Both the position numbers and the translations under genes were made by a program. The notes beneath the pieces were generated by a model. That model was not told where the DNA came from. It did not search any database and worked only from the letters and a program-made list of their open reading frames with translations. Positions 29,046-38,959 of a DNA stretch of 64,000 bases are shown one piece after another (position 1 is the first letter of the stretch; every line of letters begins with the position of its first letter). This stretch comes from Stakelama pacifica. GTDB taxonomy: Bacteria > Pseudomonadota > Alphaproteobacteria > Sphingomonadales > Sphingomonadaceae. The stretch lies in contig NZ_SNWD01000001.1 in assembly GCF_004361835.1 (NCBI RefSeq), positions 372,001 through 436,000 of the forward strand, given 5' to 3'.

Positions 29046-30747
29046 GGGTTTCGGCTTTCGCTCCGGGGTGTGTGACTGCCCCCTTACGCGCCGGACCCAC
29101 ATTTTGCGAATAGCGCCATAGCGCGCCCGCCTGATAATCATTGCTGCGCGGCTGCCAGCGGCTGCGACGCTGCGTCAGCACATCTTCAGCAACGTCCAGA
29201 TCGATCGTCCCCGCCTCGGCATCGATGCGGATCGTATCGCCGTCCTCGATCAACGCGATCGGGCCGCCTTCGGCCGCTTCGGGGCCGACATGGCCGATAC
29301 AGAAACCGCGCGTGCCCCCCGAAAAGCGACCATCGGTGATCAGCGCGACCTTCTCGCCCATCCCCTGCCCATAGAGCGCCGCCGTGGTGGCGAGCATTTC
29401 GCGCATGCCCGGACCGCCCTTCGGTCCCTCATAGCGGATGACGATTACCGATCCTTCGGCAATATCGCGCTTCTCGACCGCTTCGAACGCATCCTCCTCG
29501 CAATCGAACACCCGCGCCGGCCCTTCGAAGCTGAGCCGCTTCATCCCTGCGACCTTCACGATCGCGCCTTCGGGAGCAAGGCTGCCCTTCAGCCCGACGA
29601 CACCGCCGGTCGGGGTAATCGGATTGCGGATTTCGCGAATGACCTTCTGATCGGGGTTCCAGGTGACGCGATCGATATTCTCACCCAAAGTCTGCCCGGT
29701 AACCGTCATGCAATTGCCGTCGAGAAACCCGCCCTCCAGCATGGTCTTCATCAGCATATAGACGCCGCCCGCCTCATACATATCTTTGGCGACATATTTG
29801 CCGCCGGGTTTGAGGTCCGCGATATAAGGCGTTGATTTGAATATCTCCGCCACGTCGAACAGGTCGAATTCGATCCCCGCTTCATTCGCCATGGCGGGCA
29901 AGTGCAGCGCCGCATTGGTCGACCCCCCGGTCGCCGCGACGACGCGCGCTGCATTGATGAACGCCTCGCGCGTACAGATGTCGCGCGGACGGATGTTGCG
30001 CGCGATCAGCTCCATGACCTGCGCACCCGCAGCGATCGCCACCTGCTCGCGGCTCTGATAGGGCGCCGGGATCATGTTCGAATTGGGCAGCGACAGGCCG
30101 ATCGCTTCGCCCACGCACGCCATGGTGTTGGCGGTGAACTGCCCGCCGCACGCGCCATGGCCGGGACAGGCGACCTTTTCCAGTTCGATCAGTTCCTGAA
30201 GCGGGCAATTGCCCGCCGCATGCTGGCCCACCGCTTCGAACACATCGACCACGGTAACATCCTCGCCATGAAAGCGGCCCGGAAGGATCGAGCCGCCATA
30301 GACGAAGATCGACGGCACGTTCAGGCGAAGCATCGACATCATCATGCCGGGCAGCGATTTGTCGCACCCGGCAAAGCCGACGAGCGCGTCATAGCTGTGC
30401 CCGCGTACGCTCAGCTCGACCGAATCGGCGATGACTTCGCGGCTGGCGAGCGAGGATTTCATCCCCTGCGTGCCCATGGCGATGCCGTCGGTGACGGTAA
30501 TCGTGTTGAACCGGCGCGGCATCCCGCCGCCCGCGATCACGCCCTCACGCGCTGCATCGGCCTGCGCATTCAGCGTGGTGTTACACGGCGCGCTGTCATT
30601 GCCTGCGCTGGCAAGCGCCACGAACGGCCTCGCGATATCCTCTTCGCCAAGGCCCATGGCATAATAATAGCTGCGCTGCGGCGCACGTTCCGGGCCGACC
30701 GAAACATGGCGGCTGGGCAAGCGGGATTTGTCGAATTTCTGGCTCAT
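29026..30747 (-). CDS. ilvD: dihydroxy-acid dehydratase
   Basis: IlvD dehydrates 2,3-dihydroxy acids in isoleucine/valine synthesis using an iron-sulfur cluster. The 573-residue protein has the three cluster cysteines in the expected contexts: [22 protein letters not shown] and [13 protein letters not shown]. The C-terminal [19 protein letters not shown] motif is family typical. It shares the fold of Edd, encoded at 58807 in this window. It starts 9 bases after the upstream N-formylglutamate amidohydrolase gene. Confidence 0.97.
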   Translation of the reverse strand: MSQKFDKSRLPSRHVSVGPERAPQRSYYYAMGLGEEDIARPFVALASAGNDSAPCNTTLNAQADAAREGVIAGGGMPRRFNTITVTDGIAMGTQGMKSSLASREVIADSVELSVRGHSYDALVGFAGCDKSLPGMMMSMLRLNVPSIFVYGGSILPGRFHGEDVTVVDVFEAVGQHAAGNCPLQELIELEKVACPGHGACGGQFTANTMACVGEAIGLSLPNSNMIPAPYQSREQVAIAAGAQVMELIARNIRPRDICTREAFINAARVVAATGGSTNAALHLPAMANEAGIEFDLFDVAEIFKSTPYIADLKPGGKYVAKDMYEAGGVYMLMKTMLEGGFLDGNCMTVTGQTLGENIDRVTWNPDQKVIREIRNPITPTGGVVGLKGSLAPEGAIVKVAGMKRLSFEGPARVFDCEEDAFEAVEKRDIAEGSVIVIRYEGPKGGPGMREMLATTAALYGQGMGEKVALITDGRFSGGTRGFCIGHVGPEAAEGGPIALIEDGDTIRIDAEAGTIDLDVAEDVLTQRRSRWQPRSNDYQAGALWRYSQNVGPARKGAVTHPGAKAETHVYADL

Positions 30748-30756
30748 GGCGACAGC

Positions 30757-31491
30757 CTATGTCGCGGAAGGGGACCCGGAAGCAAGAGTGTTGCGGGTTT
30801 CGAGCAGAATTTCTTCGATCACGCCTGCCCAGTGCGCCACCCCATTGCCATCGCGGATCAGATCGTTGCGGATTTCGATCGACATGCACGGAATGCCCGC
30901 CGCTTCGCCATGGCGGTTCAGCGTGGCGTTAAGCAGCTTGCCCGAATAGGGTTCGTTATCGCCGGCCACCACGCCGCGCGCGGTGAGCGCACGAAGCGCG
31001 ATGCGGGCTGCGCGATCATCCTGATTGTACAGGATTCCGACCTCCCATGGCCGCTCCGCACCATCGCTTTCCAGCGCGGGGGTGAAGCTGTGGATCGCGG
31101 CGATGAAGGCGGGACGCTGCACCGCGATCTGCCTGGCTATGCTGTCATGATAGGGCGCATGAAAGCGCGCGATCCGCTCCGCACGGTCCGCCCCCTTATT
31201 GCCCGGAATCGCATGGCCGTCGCTGATCGTGGGGATCAGCGCATCATGCTCCGGCTCGCGATGCAGATCGACCACCAGCCGCGATACGGTAGCGAGAATG
31301 GCGGGCGCATCGAGCGCCCCGGCAAGCCGCCGGGTCACTGCCGCCGCGCCGATATCGACCGCGATATGCTTTGCCATCAGCTCCGCGCTGACGCCGAGAT
31401 CCAAATCCTCCGGCACCCGGTCGGATGCATGATCGCATAGCAGCAGCATGTCGCTGCCGCCGGAAAGGATTTCGGGGGTTTCGATACTCAT
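30757..31491 (-). CDS. N-formylglutamate amidohydrolase family protein
   Basis: A 244-residue member of the N-formylglutamate amidohydrolase (HutG-like) family of zinc enzymes. The signature strands are LLLCDHASDRVPEDL (near residue 16), the metal-site region VSRLVVDLHREPEHD, and AFIAAIHSFTPAL. The C-terminal PCMSIEIRNDLI is also conserved. No histidine-utilisation genes are nearby, so it may act on other N-acyl amino acids. The start overlaps the crotonase stop as ATGA. Confidence 0.85.
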   Translation of the reverse strand: MSIETPEILSGGSDMLLLCDHASDRVPEDLDLGVSAELMAKHIAVDIGAAAVTRRLAGALDAPAILATVSRLVVDLHREPEHDALIPTISDGHAIPGNKGADRAERIARFHAPYHDSIARQIAVQRPAFIAAIHSFTPALESDGAERPWEVGILYNQDDRAARIALRALTARGVVAGDNEPYSGKLLNATLNRHGEAAGIPCMSIEIRNDLIRDGNGVAHWAGVIEEILLETRNTLASGSPSAT

Positions 31492-32219
31492 CCGCGCTTA
31501 CGCTCCAGAAATTCGGTCATTCGGCGTTCGAACCCGGCGCTGCCGAACCGGGCATCGAATGCACTCGCATGACCCGGCGCAAGCGGATCGCGCAGCACTG
31601 CTTTCAACGCAGCCACCGCGCCGCCATCGTTGCGGGCGATTGTCCGGGCAAGCGCCAGCGCCGCCGCACCCGCATCCTCGGCCAACAGGTCCGCCAGTCC
31701 CGCCGCGACAGCGCGATCGGCGTCGATTGCTTCGCCGGTGAACAGCATCAGCGAAGCAAACCCCTTCCCCACCCGGTCGACCAGCCGCGCGACATCACTG
31801 CCCGGATAGCTCAGCCCCAGCCGGGCGGGGGTGGTCGCGAACCGCGCTTCCCGCCCCGCCACGCAGATATCGCAGCCGAGCATCAGCGCGACGCCCGCGC
31901 CGAAACACCCGCCATCGACCGCCGCGATGACCGGCATGGGCAGCGCAGCCAGCGCGCCGATCCCGGTCGCCATCGCTTCGCGAAATGCAACCCGCTGTGC
32001 CGGCTCATCGCGAAGTGAAGGAAATTCGCCGATATCGGCCCCGGCCGAAAAAATGTCCGCCGCCTCGGACCGGAGCAGCACCGCATCCGGCGCGCGGTTC
32101 GAAATCGTCTCGCAGATCACCGCCAGTTCGCGCCATCCGGCAAGCGGAACCGCGTTGCGCGCTTCGGCCCGGTCGATTCCGATCAGCGCCAGCGTCTCTT
32201 CGAACCTCAGCGTGAACAC
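31488..32219 (-). CDS. enoyl-CoA hydratase/isomerase-family (crotonase fold) protein
   Basis: A 243-residue crotonase-fold protein. The oxyanion-hole loops are recognisable: ADIFSAGADIGEF (about 54-66) and DGGCFGAGVALMLGCD (about 102-117). The two glutamates that catalyse hydration in classical enoyl-CoA hydratase are not at their expected places: Ala near 111, and Pro131/Ala132. It may therefore be an isomerase, hydrolase or other crotonase-type enzyme rather than a hydratase. It starts with GTG at 32219, 2 bases after the ispE stop; the longer open frame upstream lies inside ispE. Confidence 0.85.
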   Translation of the reverse strand: MFTLRFEETLALIGIDRAEARNAVPLAGWRELAVICETISNRAPDAVLLRSEAADIFSAGADIGEFPSLRDEPAQRVAFREAMATGIGALAALPMPVIAAVDGGCFGAGVALMLGCDICVAGREARFATTPARLGLSYPGSDVARLVDRVGKGFASLMLFTGEAIDADRAVAAGLADLLAEDAGAAALALARTIARNDGGAVAALKAVLRDPLAPGHASAFDARFGSAGFERRMTEFLERKRG

Positions 32220-32221
32220 CG

Positions 32222-33052
32222 TCAAAGCAATTCGCTCGCCATCCGCCACCAATCCGGGCGCGCTTCCGCCACCCCCCGCGCTGCCGCATCGCGCGCATCG
32301 ACCGAAGCGAACATCGCAAAGCACGTTGCCCCCGATCCCGACATCCGCACCAGCAAGGTGTCCGCCTGCTCCTCCAGCAGCGTCAGCACCTCGCCGATCA
32401 CCGGCTGCAATGCCCGTGCCGGGACCTCCAGATCGTTGCGTCCTGCGCGGGCGCAATCGAGCAGATCGCCCTCACCGATCGCGCCGCGATCCACGCCGTC
32501 CCAGCGCGCGAACACGCTCGCGGTCGAAACTCCGACGCCGGGATTGACCAGCAGCACCGGCGTACCCGCCATGCCGGCGATCGGCGTCAGCGCTTCGCCC
32601 CGCCCGCGCCCGAGCGCAATGACGCTACGCACACAGGCCGGAACATCCGACCCAAGCGCCTCGGCACATTGGATCAGGCGCGGATCGCCTCCATCGATCA
32701 TGTGCATCGCCGCCAGGGCGCGCAGCGTCGCGGCGGCATCCGCCGACCCGCCCCCGATGCCCGACGCCACCGGCACCCGCTTGTCGAGCGTGATCGCCAC
32801 AGCGCCGTTCACCGCGAACCGCTCACGGAAAAGGTCGCGCGCACGCGTCACCAGATTGTCACCCTCGCCCGCCAGCGCCGCCGCGCAAGGTCCGGTAATC
32901 GCGAATGAATCCGCTTCAGCGGGGGCGAGCGTCAGCCGGTCGCCATCTGCTACAAACGCGAACAGGGTTTCGAGTTCATGATAGCCATCGCCGCGTCTGC
33001 CGCGGACATGCAGCGCGAGGTTGAGCTTCGCCCAGGCGGTTTCCTCGATCAT
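32222..33052 (-). CDS. ispE: 4-diphosphocytidyl-2-C-methyl-D-erythritol kinase
   Basis: IspE phosphorylates CDP-methylerythritol in the MEP isoprenoid pathway. The 276-residue GHMP kinase begins WAKLNLALHVRGRRGDGYHEL, with the substrate-binding Lys/Asn. It has the ATP loop PVASGIGGGSADAAATLRAL and the C-terminal glycine motif RMSGSGATCFAMF. The ATG at 33052 lies 5 bases after the stop of the TPR gene. The longer frame to 33145 falls inside that gene and is rejected. Confidence 0.96.
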   Translation of the reverse strand: MIEETAWAKLNLALHVRGRRGDGYHELETLFAFVADGDRLTLAPAEADSFAITGPCAAALAGEGDNLVTRARDLFRERFAVNGAVAITLDKRVPVASGIGGGSADAAATLRALAAMHMIDGGDPRLIQCAEALGSDVPACVRSVIALGRGRGEALTPIAGMAGTPVLLVNPGVGVSTASVFARWDGVDRGAIGEGDLLDCARAGRNDLEVPARALQPVIGEVLTLLEEQADTLLVRMSGSGATCFAMFASVDARDAAARGVAEARPDWWRMASELL

Positions 33053-33057
33053 CGCGA

Positions 33058-34641
33058 TCAGTCCGCCTGCGGCAATCCGCCGGCGATCTTCGCGCGCAGC
33101 CGGTCGGCCTGCGCATCTTCGGCATAGATCGCTGCGGCCTGCCATGCATAGCGCGCCTCATATTTGCGCCCCGATCGCCAATAGGCATCGCCCAGATGTT
33201 CGTTGATCGTCGCATCGGCGGGCTCGCCCTGCGCAGCGCTTTCGAGCATCGGCACCGCCCGCGCGACATTTCCGCTTTTATAATAGGCCCAGCCCAGCGA
33301 ATCGGTGATCGCCGGATCATCGGGCTTCAACTGCAGCGCCTTTTCAAGCATCGCTTGCGACCGGGCGAGATCCTCACCGCGTTCGACGCGGGCAAAACCC
33401 AGATAATTGAGCGCCACCGGCTCGTTCGGCGCAAGCGCGACCGCCTTTTCCAGCAACGGCTGTGCCGCCTGCCAGTCGCCCGCCTGTTCCAGCGCCCCGC
33501 CGCGCTGCAGATATAGCGCCCATCCCGCATGGCCGTTCGTCATGTCGATCGCCCGGCCATAGACATCGGCGGCCTCGCGATAACGCTTCGCATCGACCAG
33601 CAGGTCGCCATAAGCGCGCACATCGTCGATCGAAGGATCGTCCCGCATGGCAAGCGCGCTTGCCAGCGCGAGTGCCTCAGCATTGGCACCTGCCCGAACC
33701 AGCGCGGCCCGCCGCTCGACCTTCGCCATATAGGCTAGCGGGCTGTCCTCCGGGATTTCAGCCAGCGCACGTTCGGCCGCACTATCGGCACCTTCGCGCG
33801 AAAGGGCGTTGGCGAGCGTCAGCCGCGCCCGGTCATAGCCGGGATCGATCAGCAATGCCGAACGCGCGAGCAAGGTGGCAAGCGGGATCAGCCGGTCGCT
33901 GCCCAGCGAGGAGGCAAGCTCGGCATAGATGCGCGAAACGCCAAAGGCACCGCCCGGCTGTTCGCCCTTACCGAGTGCGGCGCGCAGCGCAACCAGCGTC
34001 GGGTCGGCACCGCCGAGGAATTGCAGCGCAAGATCGTCATGCCCCTCCCCGGCAAGCAGCTGCGCGGCATTCAGGCGAAGGTCCAGATTATTGGGCTCGC
34101 TCGCCAGCAACGGCTTCAGCGCCTCGATCCCTCCCGCGTGCTTTCCCGCCGCGATCAGCAACAGCGCGCGATGTTCGGCGATATAGCGCCGGGCAAGCGC
34201 ATCGTCCGGGTCTTTCGAAAGCAGCTTCACTGCCCGATCAGGCTCGCGCTCCACCGTCATCCATGCGGTAACGATGGGTCGCAAAAAGCCCAGCGGCCCT
34301 TTTTCCAGTTCCGCCGAATAGCGGGCCGCTGCCTTGCGGTCGCGATGCGCAATGGCATCGGCCAGCATCAACAGGCTGGTATCGGGAGGCGCAGCACCCG
34401 ATCGGCGCAAAATCATCGCCGCGCGAATGGCGAGCTTCATATCGCCTGCCGTCAATGCCTCGCGATAGGCGCGGGTCGCGACCAGTGGATCGTCGGGCGA
34501 TACCGCAAGCACATCGCCATAACGCTCTGCCGCCACCATCGCCGCGCCGTCCGCCTCGGCAGCGCGCGCGCGGACATAATCGGTCAGATCGTCGCTACGC
34601 TCATTCGCGATTGCGGGCGTCGCGACGACAAGCGCGCCCAT
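33058..34641 (-). CDS. exported tetratricopeptide-repeat protein
   Basis: A 527-residue all-helical TPR protein from the first ATG (34641). Clear repeats occur in the C-terminal third (DVYGRAIDMTNGHAGWALYL, LLEKAVALAPNEPVALNYLG, MLEKALQLKPDDPAITDSLG, WAYYKSGNVARAVPMLESAA). The N-terminal half is a diverged solenoid. The N-terminus MGALVVATPAIANE looks like the tail of a signal peptide without its basic start. An in-frame ATT at 34674, six bases after a GGGGGAG ribosome site, would restore a full signal peptide with an Arg in the n-region. It lies between ETF-QO and ispE and probably assists envelope protein complexes; the partner is unknown. Confidence 0.82.
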   Translation of the reverse strand: MGALVVATPAIANERSDDLTDYVRARAAEADGAAMVAAERYGDVLAVSPDDPLVATRAYREALTAGDMKLAIRAAMILRRSGAAPPDTSLLMLADAIAHRDRKAAARYSAELEKGPLGFLRPIVTAWMTVEREPDRAVKLLSKDPDDALARRYIAEHRALLLIAAGKHAGGIEALKPLLASEPNNLDLRLNAAQLLAGEGHDDLALQFLGGADPTLVALRAALGKGEQPGGAFGVSRIYAELASSLGSDRLIPLATLLARSALLIDPGYDRARLTLANALSREGADSAAERALAEIPEDSPLAYMAKVERRAALVRAGANAEALALASALAMRDDPSIDDVRAYGDLLVDAKRYREAADVYGRAIDMTNGHAGWALYLQRGGALEQAGDWQAAQPLLEKAVALAPNEPVALNYLGFARVERGEDLARSQAMLEKALQLKPDDPAITDSLGWAYYKSGNVARAVPMLESAAQGEPADATINEHLGDAYWRSGRKYEARYAWQAAAIYAEDAQADRLRAKIAGGLPQAD

Positions 34642-34657
34642 GGTGATAGCGATACGA

Positions 34658-36319
34658 TTACATATTGGGATAATTCGGGCCTCCCCCGCCTTCGGGTACG
34701 ACCCAGTTGATATTCTGGGTCGGGTCCTTGATGTCGCACGTCTTGCAATGGACGCAATTCTGCGCGTTGATCACGAATTTGGGCTGGGCGCCTTCCTCCT
34801 CGACCACTTCGTAAACGCCGGCCGGGCAATAACGCTGCGCCGGTTCGTCATATTGCGGCAGATTATAGTCGATCGGAACGCTGGGGTCCTTCAGCGTCAG
34901 GTGAACCGGCTGATCCTCTTCATGGTTGGTATTCGACAGGAATACCGAGGACAGCCGGTCGAACGTCAGTTCGCCATCGGGTTTGGGATATTCGATCGGC
35001 TGCGCCAGATCCTTGCGCCACAGGCTCTCATGGTCGGGCTTATGACCATAGGTCTTGCCCATTTTCAGCCCCAGATGCTCCATCCACATATGGAAATTGG
35101 CGAAGGCGGAGCCGACCACATCGCCATATTTCTTCACCAGCGGCACCGCATTGCGCACGACGCGAAGCTCGTCATACACCCAGCTCGCTTCATAGGCGCT
35201 GCTATAGGCCGAAAGTTCATCGCTGCTGCGCCCGGCGCTGATCGCTTCGAACGCTGCCTCGGCGCCCATCATGCCGGTCTTCATCGCGGTATGCGTGCCC
35301 TTGATCCGCGGCACGTTCACAAATCCCGCCGAACAGCCGATCAGCGCGCCGCCCGGAAAGACCAGCTTGGGCACCGACTGCCACCCGCCGTCATTGATCG
35401 CGCGCGCGCCATAGGAAACGCGCTTGCCGCCTTTCAGCAGCTCGGCGATCGCCGGATGCGTCTTCCAGCGCTGCATTTCCTGAAACGGCGACAGATAGGG
35501 GTTCGAATAATTGAGCCAGGTGACGAAACCCAGCGCGACCTGCCCGTCGGCCTGATGGTACAGGAACCCGCCGCCGTTCGATCCGCGCGTTTCGCTGAGC
35601 GGCCACCCTTGCGTGTGGATCACCTTGCCCGGTTCATGCTTTGCGGGATCGATGTCCCACAATTCCTTGATGCCGAGGCCATAGACCTGCGGCTCGCTGT
35701 TCGCCCGCAGGTCGAACATGCGGATCAGCTCCTTGGACAGGCTGCCGCGCACCCCTTCGGCAAAGAAAGTATATTTGGCGTGGAGTTCGAGGCCCGGCTG
35801 ATAATCCGCCTTATGCGAACCGTCTTTCGCGACCCCCATATCGCCGGTGGCGACGCCCTTTACCGACCCATCCTCATGGAACAGCACTTCGGCCGCGGCA
35901 AAGCCGGGGAAAATCTCGACGCCCAGTCCTTCGGCCTGTTCGGCGAGCCAGCGGCACAGATTGCCGAGGCTTCCGGTATAGGTACCCTTATTGTGCATGA
36001 ACGACGGCGTGAGGAAATGGGGTACGGACATCTTCCCCTTTTTCGTCAGCATCCAGTGATGGTTTCCGGTCACCGGCGTTTTGGCGAGCGGGCAGCCACT
36101 CTCGCGCCAGTCGGGCAAAAGCTCGTCAAGCGTGCGCGGATCGATTACAGCGCCCGACAGAATATGTGCACCGACCTCCGAACCTTTTTCCAGAATGCAA
36201 ACCGAAAGCTCCTCGCCCTTTTCGCCGGCAAGCTGCTTCAGGCGGATCGCGGCCGACAGCCCTGCCGGGCCGGCGCCGACGATCACCACGTCATAGGGCA
36301 TGGATTCGCGTTCGCTCAT
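34658..36319 (-). CDS. electron transfer flavoprotein-ubiquinone oxidoreductase
   Basis: ETF-QO passes electrons from fatty-acid and amino-acid dehydrogenases, via ETF, to ubiquinone at the inner membrane. From ATG 36319 (GGAG upstream) it has 553 residues. The FAD-binding VVIVGAGPAGLSAAIRLKQ starts near residue 10 and the second dinucleotide-related GCSAGFVNVPRIKGTHTAMK is conserved. A C-terminal 4Fe-4S site reads YCPAGVYEV with NCVHCKTCDIKDP. The start with 14 extra residues in the longer frame lacks a better ribosome site. The crotonase and acyl-CoA ligase in this window fit the same beta-oxidation context. Confidence 0.95.
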   Translation of the reverse strand: MSERESMPYDVVIVGAGPAGLSAAIRLKQLAGEKGEELSVCILEKGSEVGAHILSGAVIDPRTLDELLPDWRESGCPLAKTPVTGNHHWMLTKKGKMSVPHFLTPSFMHNKGTYTGSLGNLCRWLAEQAEGLGVEIFPGFAAAEVLFHEDGSVKGVATGDMGVAKDGSHKADYQPGLELHAKYTFFAEGVRGSLSKELIRMFDLRANSEPQVYGLGIKELWDIDPAKHEPGKVIHTQGWPLSETRGSNGGGFLYHQADGQVALGFVTWLNYSNPYLSPFQEMQRWKTHPAIAELLKGGKRVSYGARAINDGGWQSVPKLVFPGGALIGCSAGFVNVPRIKGTHTAMKTGMMGAEAAFEAISAGRSSDELSAYSSAYEASWVYDELRVVRNAVPLVKKYGDVVGSAFANFHMWMEHLGLKMGKTYGHKPDHESLWRKDLAQPIEYPKPDGELTFDRLSSVFLSNTNHEEDQPVHLTLKDPSVPIDYNLPQYDEPAQRYCPAGVYEVVEEEGAQPKFVINAQNCVHCKTCDIKDPTQNINWVVPEGGGGPNYPNM

Positions 36320-36433
36320 ATCCGTCTCCGTTCGGGATCGTTCTTCTGTATATCGTCGCATCGCGGCAACATCTCGTCATATTGTCGATGCAGGTGGATT
36401 GACCGATCCGTCAAGCCGCGATTCTATTAAGCA

Positions 36434-37180
36434 ATGGGGGTCGAACCGCTGAACAGCTGGAATGCCGAAGCCGCAAGCGCACTGCAATGGTGGCGCGATG
36501 CCGGGGTGGACATGCTCGTCGCGGATGATCCGCGCGACTGGATGGCGCCGCCTGCCCCCGCCCGCGCCGCTACGGCAGCGCAGGTGCACGGCGATGGTCC
36601 GGCACCGGCCCCGGTGGCGCCCGCCGGGCCGCAATCGCTGCCCGCCACTATCGAGGAATTTGCCCGCTGGCGGGTGGGACCGGATGCGCCCGAGGCGCGC
36701 TGGCACATGCCGATGGCGACGATGCAGAATGTTCCCGGCGCTCCCCTCATGGTCGTTTTCGACCTTCCGGAGCCCGAGGGCGAATCGGATATATTGCTCG
36801 GGGGAAGTGCGGGACGGCTGTTCGACCGGATGCTGGCAGCCGTCGGTCTGGATCGGGCGCAGGTGGCGCTCAGCGCGCTGGCGCTCGCCCGGCCCGCAAC
36901 CGGTCAGGTTCCCGCCGCCGACCTGGCCCGGTTGGCCGAGCTTACCCGCCATCATATCGGTCTGATCGCCCCCGAACGCGTTTTGTTGCTCGGAGACGCG
37001 GTGAACCGTGCGCTGTTCGGGGCGGAAAGCGCTCGAAATCGGGGCGGTTTACATGCCATTAACATGGAAAAGCGACAATTCAGGTCGGTGGCGAGCTATC
37101 ATCCGCGTTTCCTTATCCAACGCCCGATCGCCAAGGCCGAAAGCTGGAAGCATCTGCAACTGCTTTTCTGGGGGGACTGA
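36434..37180 (+). CDS. UDG-superfamily (family 4-like) protein lacking all cysteines
   Basis: A 248-residue protein resembling family 4 uracil-DNA glycosylases in its core: GGSAGRLFDRMLAAVGLDRAQVALSALALARP (about 113-144), LLLGDAVNRALFG, and the C-terminal SYHPRFLIQRPIAKAESWKHLQ carrying the HP motif. The first 90 residues are Ala/Pro-rich. Classical family 4 enzymes bind a 4Fe-4S cluster through four cysteines; this protein contains no cysteine. The usual GEAPG motif is replaced by FDLPEPEGESD. Glycosylase activity is therefore doubtful. It is divergent from ETF-QO and 3 bases upstream of the lytic transglycosylase. Confidence 0.72.
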   Translation: MGVEPLNSWNAEAASALQWWRDAGVDMLVADDPRDWMAPPAPARAATAAQVHGDGPAPAPVAPAGPQSLPATIEEFARWRVGPDAPEARWHMPMATMQNVPGAPLMVVFDLPEPEGESDILLGGSAGRLFDRMLAAVGLDRAQVALSALALARPATGQVPAADLARLAELTRHHIGLIAPERVLLLGDAVNRALFGAESARNRGGLHAINMEKRQFRSVASYHPRFLIQRPIAKAESWKHLQLLFWGD

Positions 37181-37183
37181 AGC

Positions 37184-38959
37184 GTGAAAACCCATTTTCT
37201 CCTCGCCGCCGCGCTGAGCATCGGCCTGACGGTCAGCGCGCATGCGGCGGATCGCAGGACGCCGGTATCGCGCCATCAGGAGAACCGCGGCGTTCCGCCT
37301 CAGCTCGATGCCGCGCAGCGTGAGGCATATCGCGCGGTGTTCGCCGCCATCCATGAGCAGCGCTGGAACGATGCGCAGATTCAGCTCGCGGCGATGAAGC
37401 CGGGACCGCTCGATGCCATTGCCCGCGCCGAACTCTATACCGCCGCTGGATCGCCCAAAATCCCGCTCGAACCCTTGCTCGCTTTGCTTCGCGAAGCGCC
37501 TGAATTGCCCGAAGCCGATCAGATCGCGCGCCTCGCCCAGCTTCGCGGCGCGCAAGCGTCCGATCTTCCCGCCGTTCCCGCCGAACAGCGGCTCGTCTGG
37601 CATGACGGCGCGCCGATCCGCGTTCGGTTGCGTTCGCAGCGCTCGGACGCGACCGAGGCGATGCTCGCCGACAGGATCAAGCCGTTTATCGAGGGCGATG
37701 ACGGCGCCGGGGCCGAGCAACTCGTCAATGGATCGCTCGGCGACCTGACCGGAGAGGCGCGCACCGAATGGCTGCAGCGTGTCTCCTGGATCTATTATCT
37801 CGCCGGCGACGATCGCAACGCGCGCCGCGTGGCCGCTAAGGCGCAGCAGGGTTCGGGACAGTGGAGCGCGCAGGCCGACTGGGTACAGGGGCTTGCCTCC
37901 TGGCGTGAGAATGATTGCCGATCGGCAGAGGCCGCGTTTCAGGCGGTGGCACAGCGCGCGACCGATACCGAGCTGCGCTCTGCCGGGCTGTATTGGGCCT
38001 CGCGCGCGGATATCGCCTGTGGGCGTCCCGATCTGGTCGAAGCGCGGCTCGAAAGCGCGGCGCAATATGGGCAGACCTTTTACGGGCTGCTCGCGCGTCA
38101 GGCACTCGGCATTCGCGAAAACAAGGATATGACCGATGAGGCAAGCGTGACCGCCGACTGGCGCACGCTCGGCCGCATTCCCAATGTCCGCGTCGCCGCC
38201 GCGCTGGTCGAGATCGGTGAACATGCGCTCGCTGATGAAGTGCTGCGGCATCAGGCGAAGATCGGCCCGTCGCGCGATTATACCGCGATCTCGCGACTTG
38301 CCGGACGGCTCGACCTTGCCTCGACCGAGCTATGGCTGTCGCATTATGCTCCGGCGGGTGCCAAGCCGCTCGAAGATGCGCGCTATCCGCTGCCCGACTG
38401 GGTGCCCGATGGCGGCTGGCGCGTCGACAAGGCGCTGATTTTCGCGCATGCGCTGCAGGAATCGAAATTCGACACCGATGTGGTCAGTCCCGCCGGTGCC
38501 TATGGCCTGATGCAGATCATGCCCGCCGCAGCGAGCGATATCGGGCGTGAGCGCGGGCAGAAGATCGATCGCACTGCGCTCACCAGGCCTTCGACCAATA
38601 TCGAGGTCGGTCAGACCTATCTCGAAAAACTACGCGACAATGCAGCGACCGGCGGCCTGCTGCCTAAGGTGATTGCCGCCTATAATGCCGGTCCCTCGCC
38701 GGTTCAGGCATGGAATATGAACGCGCGCGATAATGGCGATCCGCTGCTCTATATCGAATCGATCCCGTATTGGGAGACTCGCGGCTATGTGATGACGGTG
38801 CTGCGCAATTACTGGATGTATGAGAAGAAGGAAGGCAAGACCTCGCCCAGCCGCGCCGCGCTGACCGAGGGCATGTGGCCGCGCTTTCCGGGCATGCCGG
38901 GGCCGAAGGGCGTGCGGCTGAGCTCGAACAACGGGAACCGCAGCGCCAGTGTCGATTGA
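37184..38959 (+). CDS. slt: soluble lytic murein transglycosylase (Slt-type)
   Basis: A periplasmic peptidoglycan-cleaving enzyme of 591 residues with a signal peptide ([21 protein letters not shown]). A long alpha-superhelical region with TPR-like helices runs to about residue 410. The SLT catalytic domain follows: [20 protein letters not shown] with the catalytic Glu, LMQIMPAAA, and [13 protein letters not shown]. The GTG start at 37184 opens the signal peptide and follows the stop of the UDG-like gene. It overlaps moaB by 11 bases. Confidence 0.94.
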   Translation: MKTHFLLAAALSIGLTVSAHAADRRTPVSRHQENRGVPPQLDAAQREAYRAVFAAIHEQRWNDAQIQLAAMKPGPLDAIARAELYTAAGSPKIPLEPLLALLREAPELPEADQIARLAQLRGAQASDLPAVPAEQRLVWHDGAPIRVRLRSQRSDATEAMLADRIKPFIEGDDGAGAEQLVNGSLGDLTGEARTEWLQRVSWIYYLAGDDRNARRVAAKAQQGSGQWSAQADWVQGLASWRENDCRSAEAAFQAVAQRATDTELRSAGLYWASRADIACGRPDLVEARLESAAQYGQTFYGLLARQALGIRENKDMTDEASVTADWRTLGRIPNVRVAAALVEIGEHALADEVLRHQAKIGPSRDYTAISRLAGRLDLASTELWLSHYAPAGAKPLEDARYPLPDWVPDGGWRVDKALIFAHALQESKFDTDVVSPAGAYGLMQIMPAAASDIGRERGQKIDRTALTRPSTNIEVGQTYLEKLRDNAATGGLLPKVIAAYNAGPSPVQAWNMNARDNGDPLLYIESIPYWETRGYVMTVLRNYWMYEKKEGKTSPSRAALTEGMWPRFPGMPGPKGVRLSSNNGNRSASVD

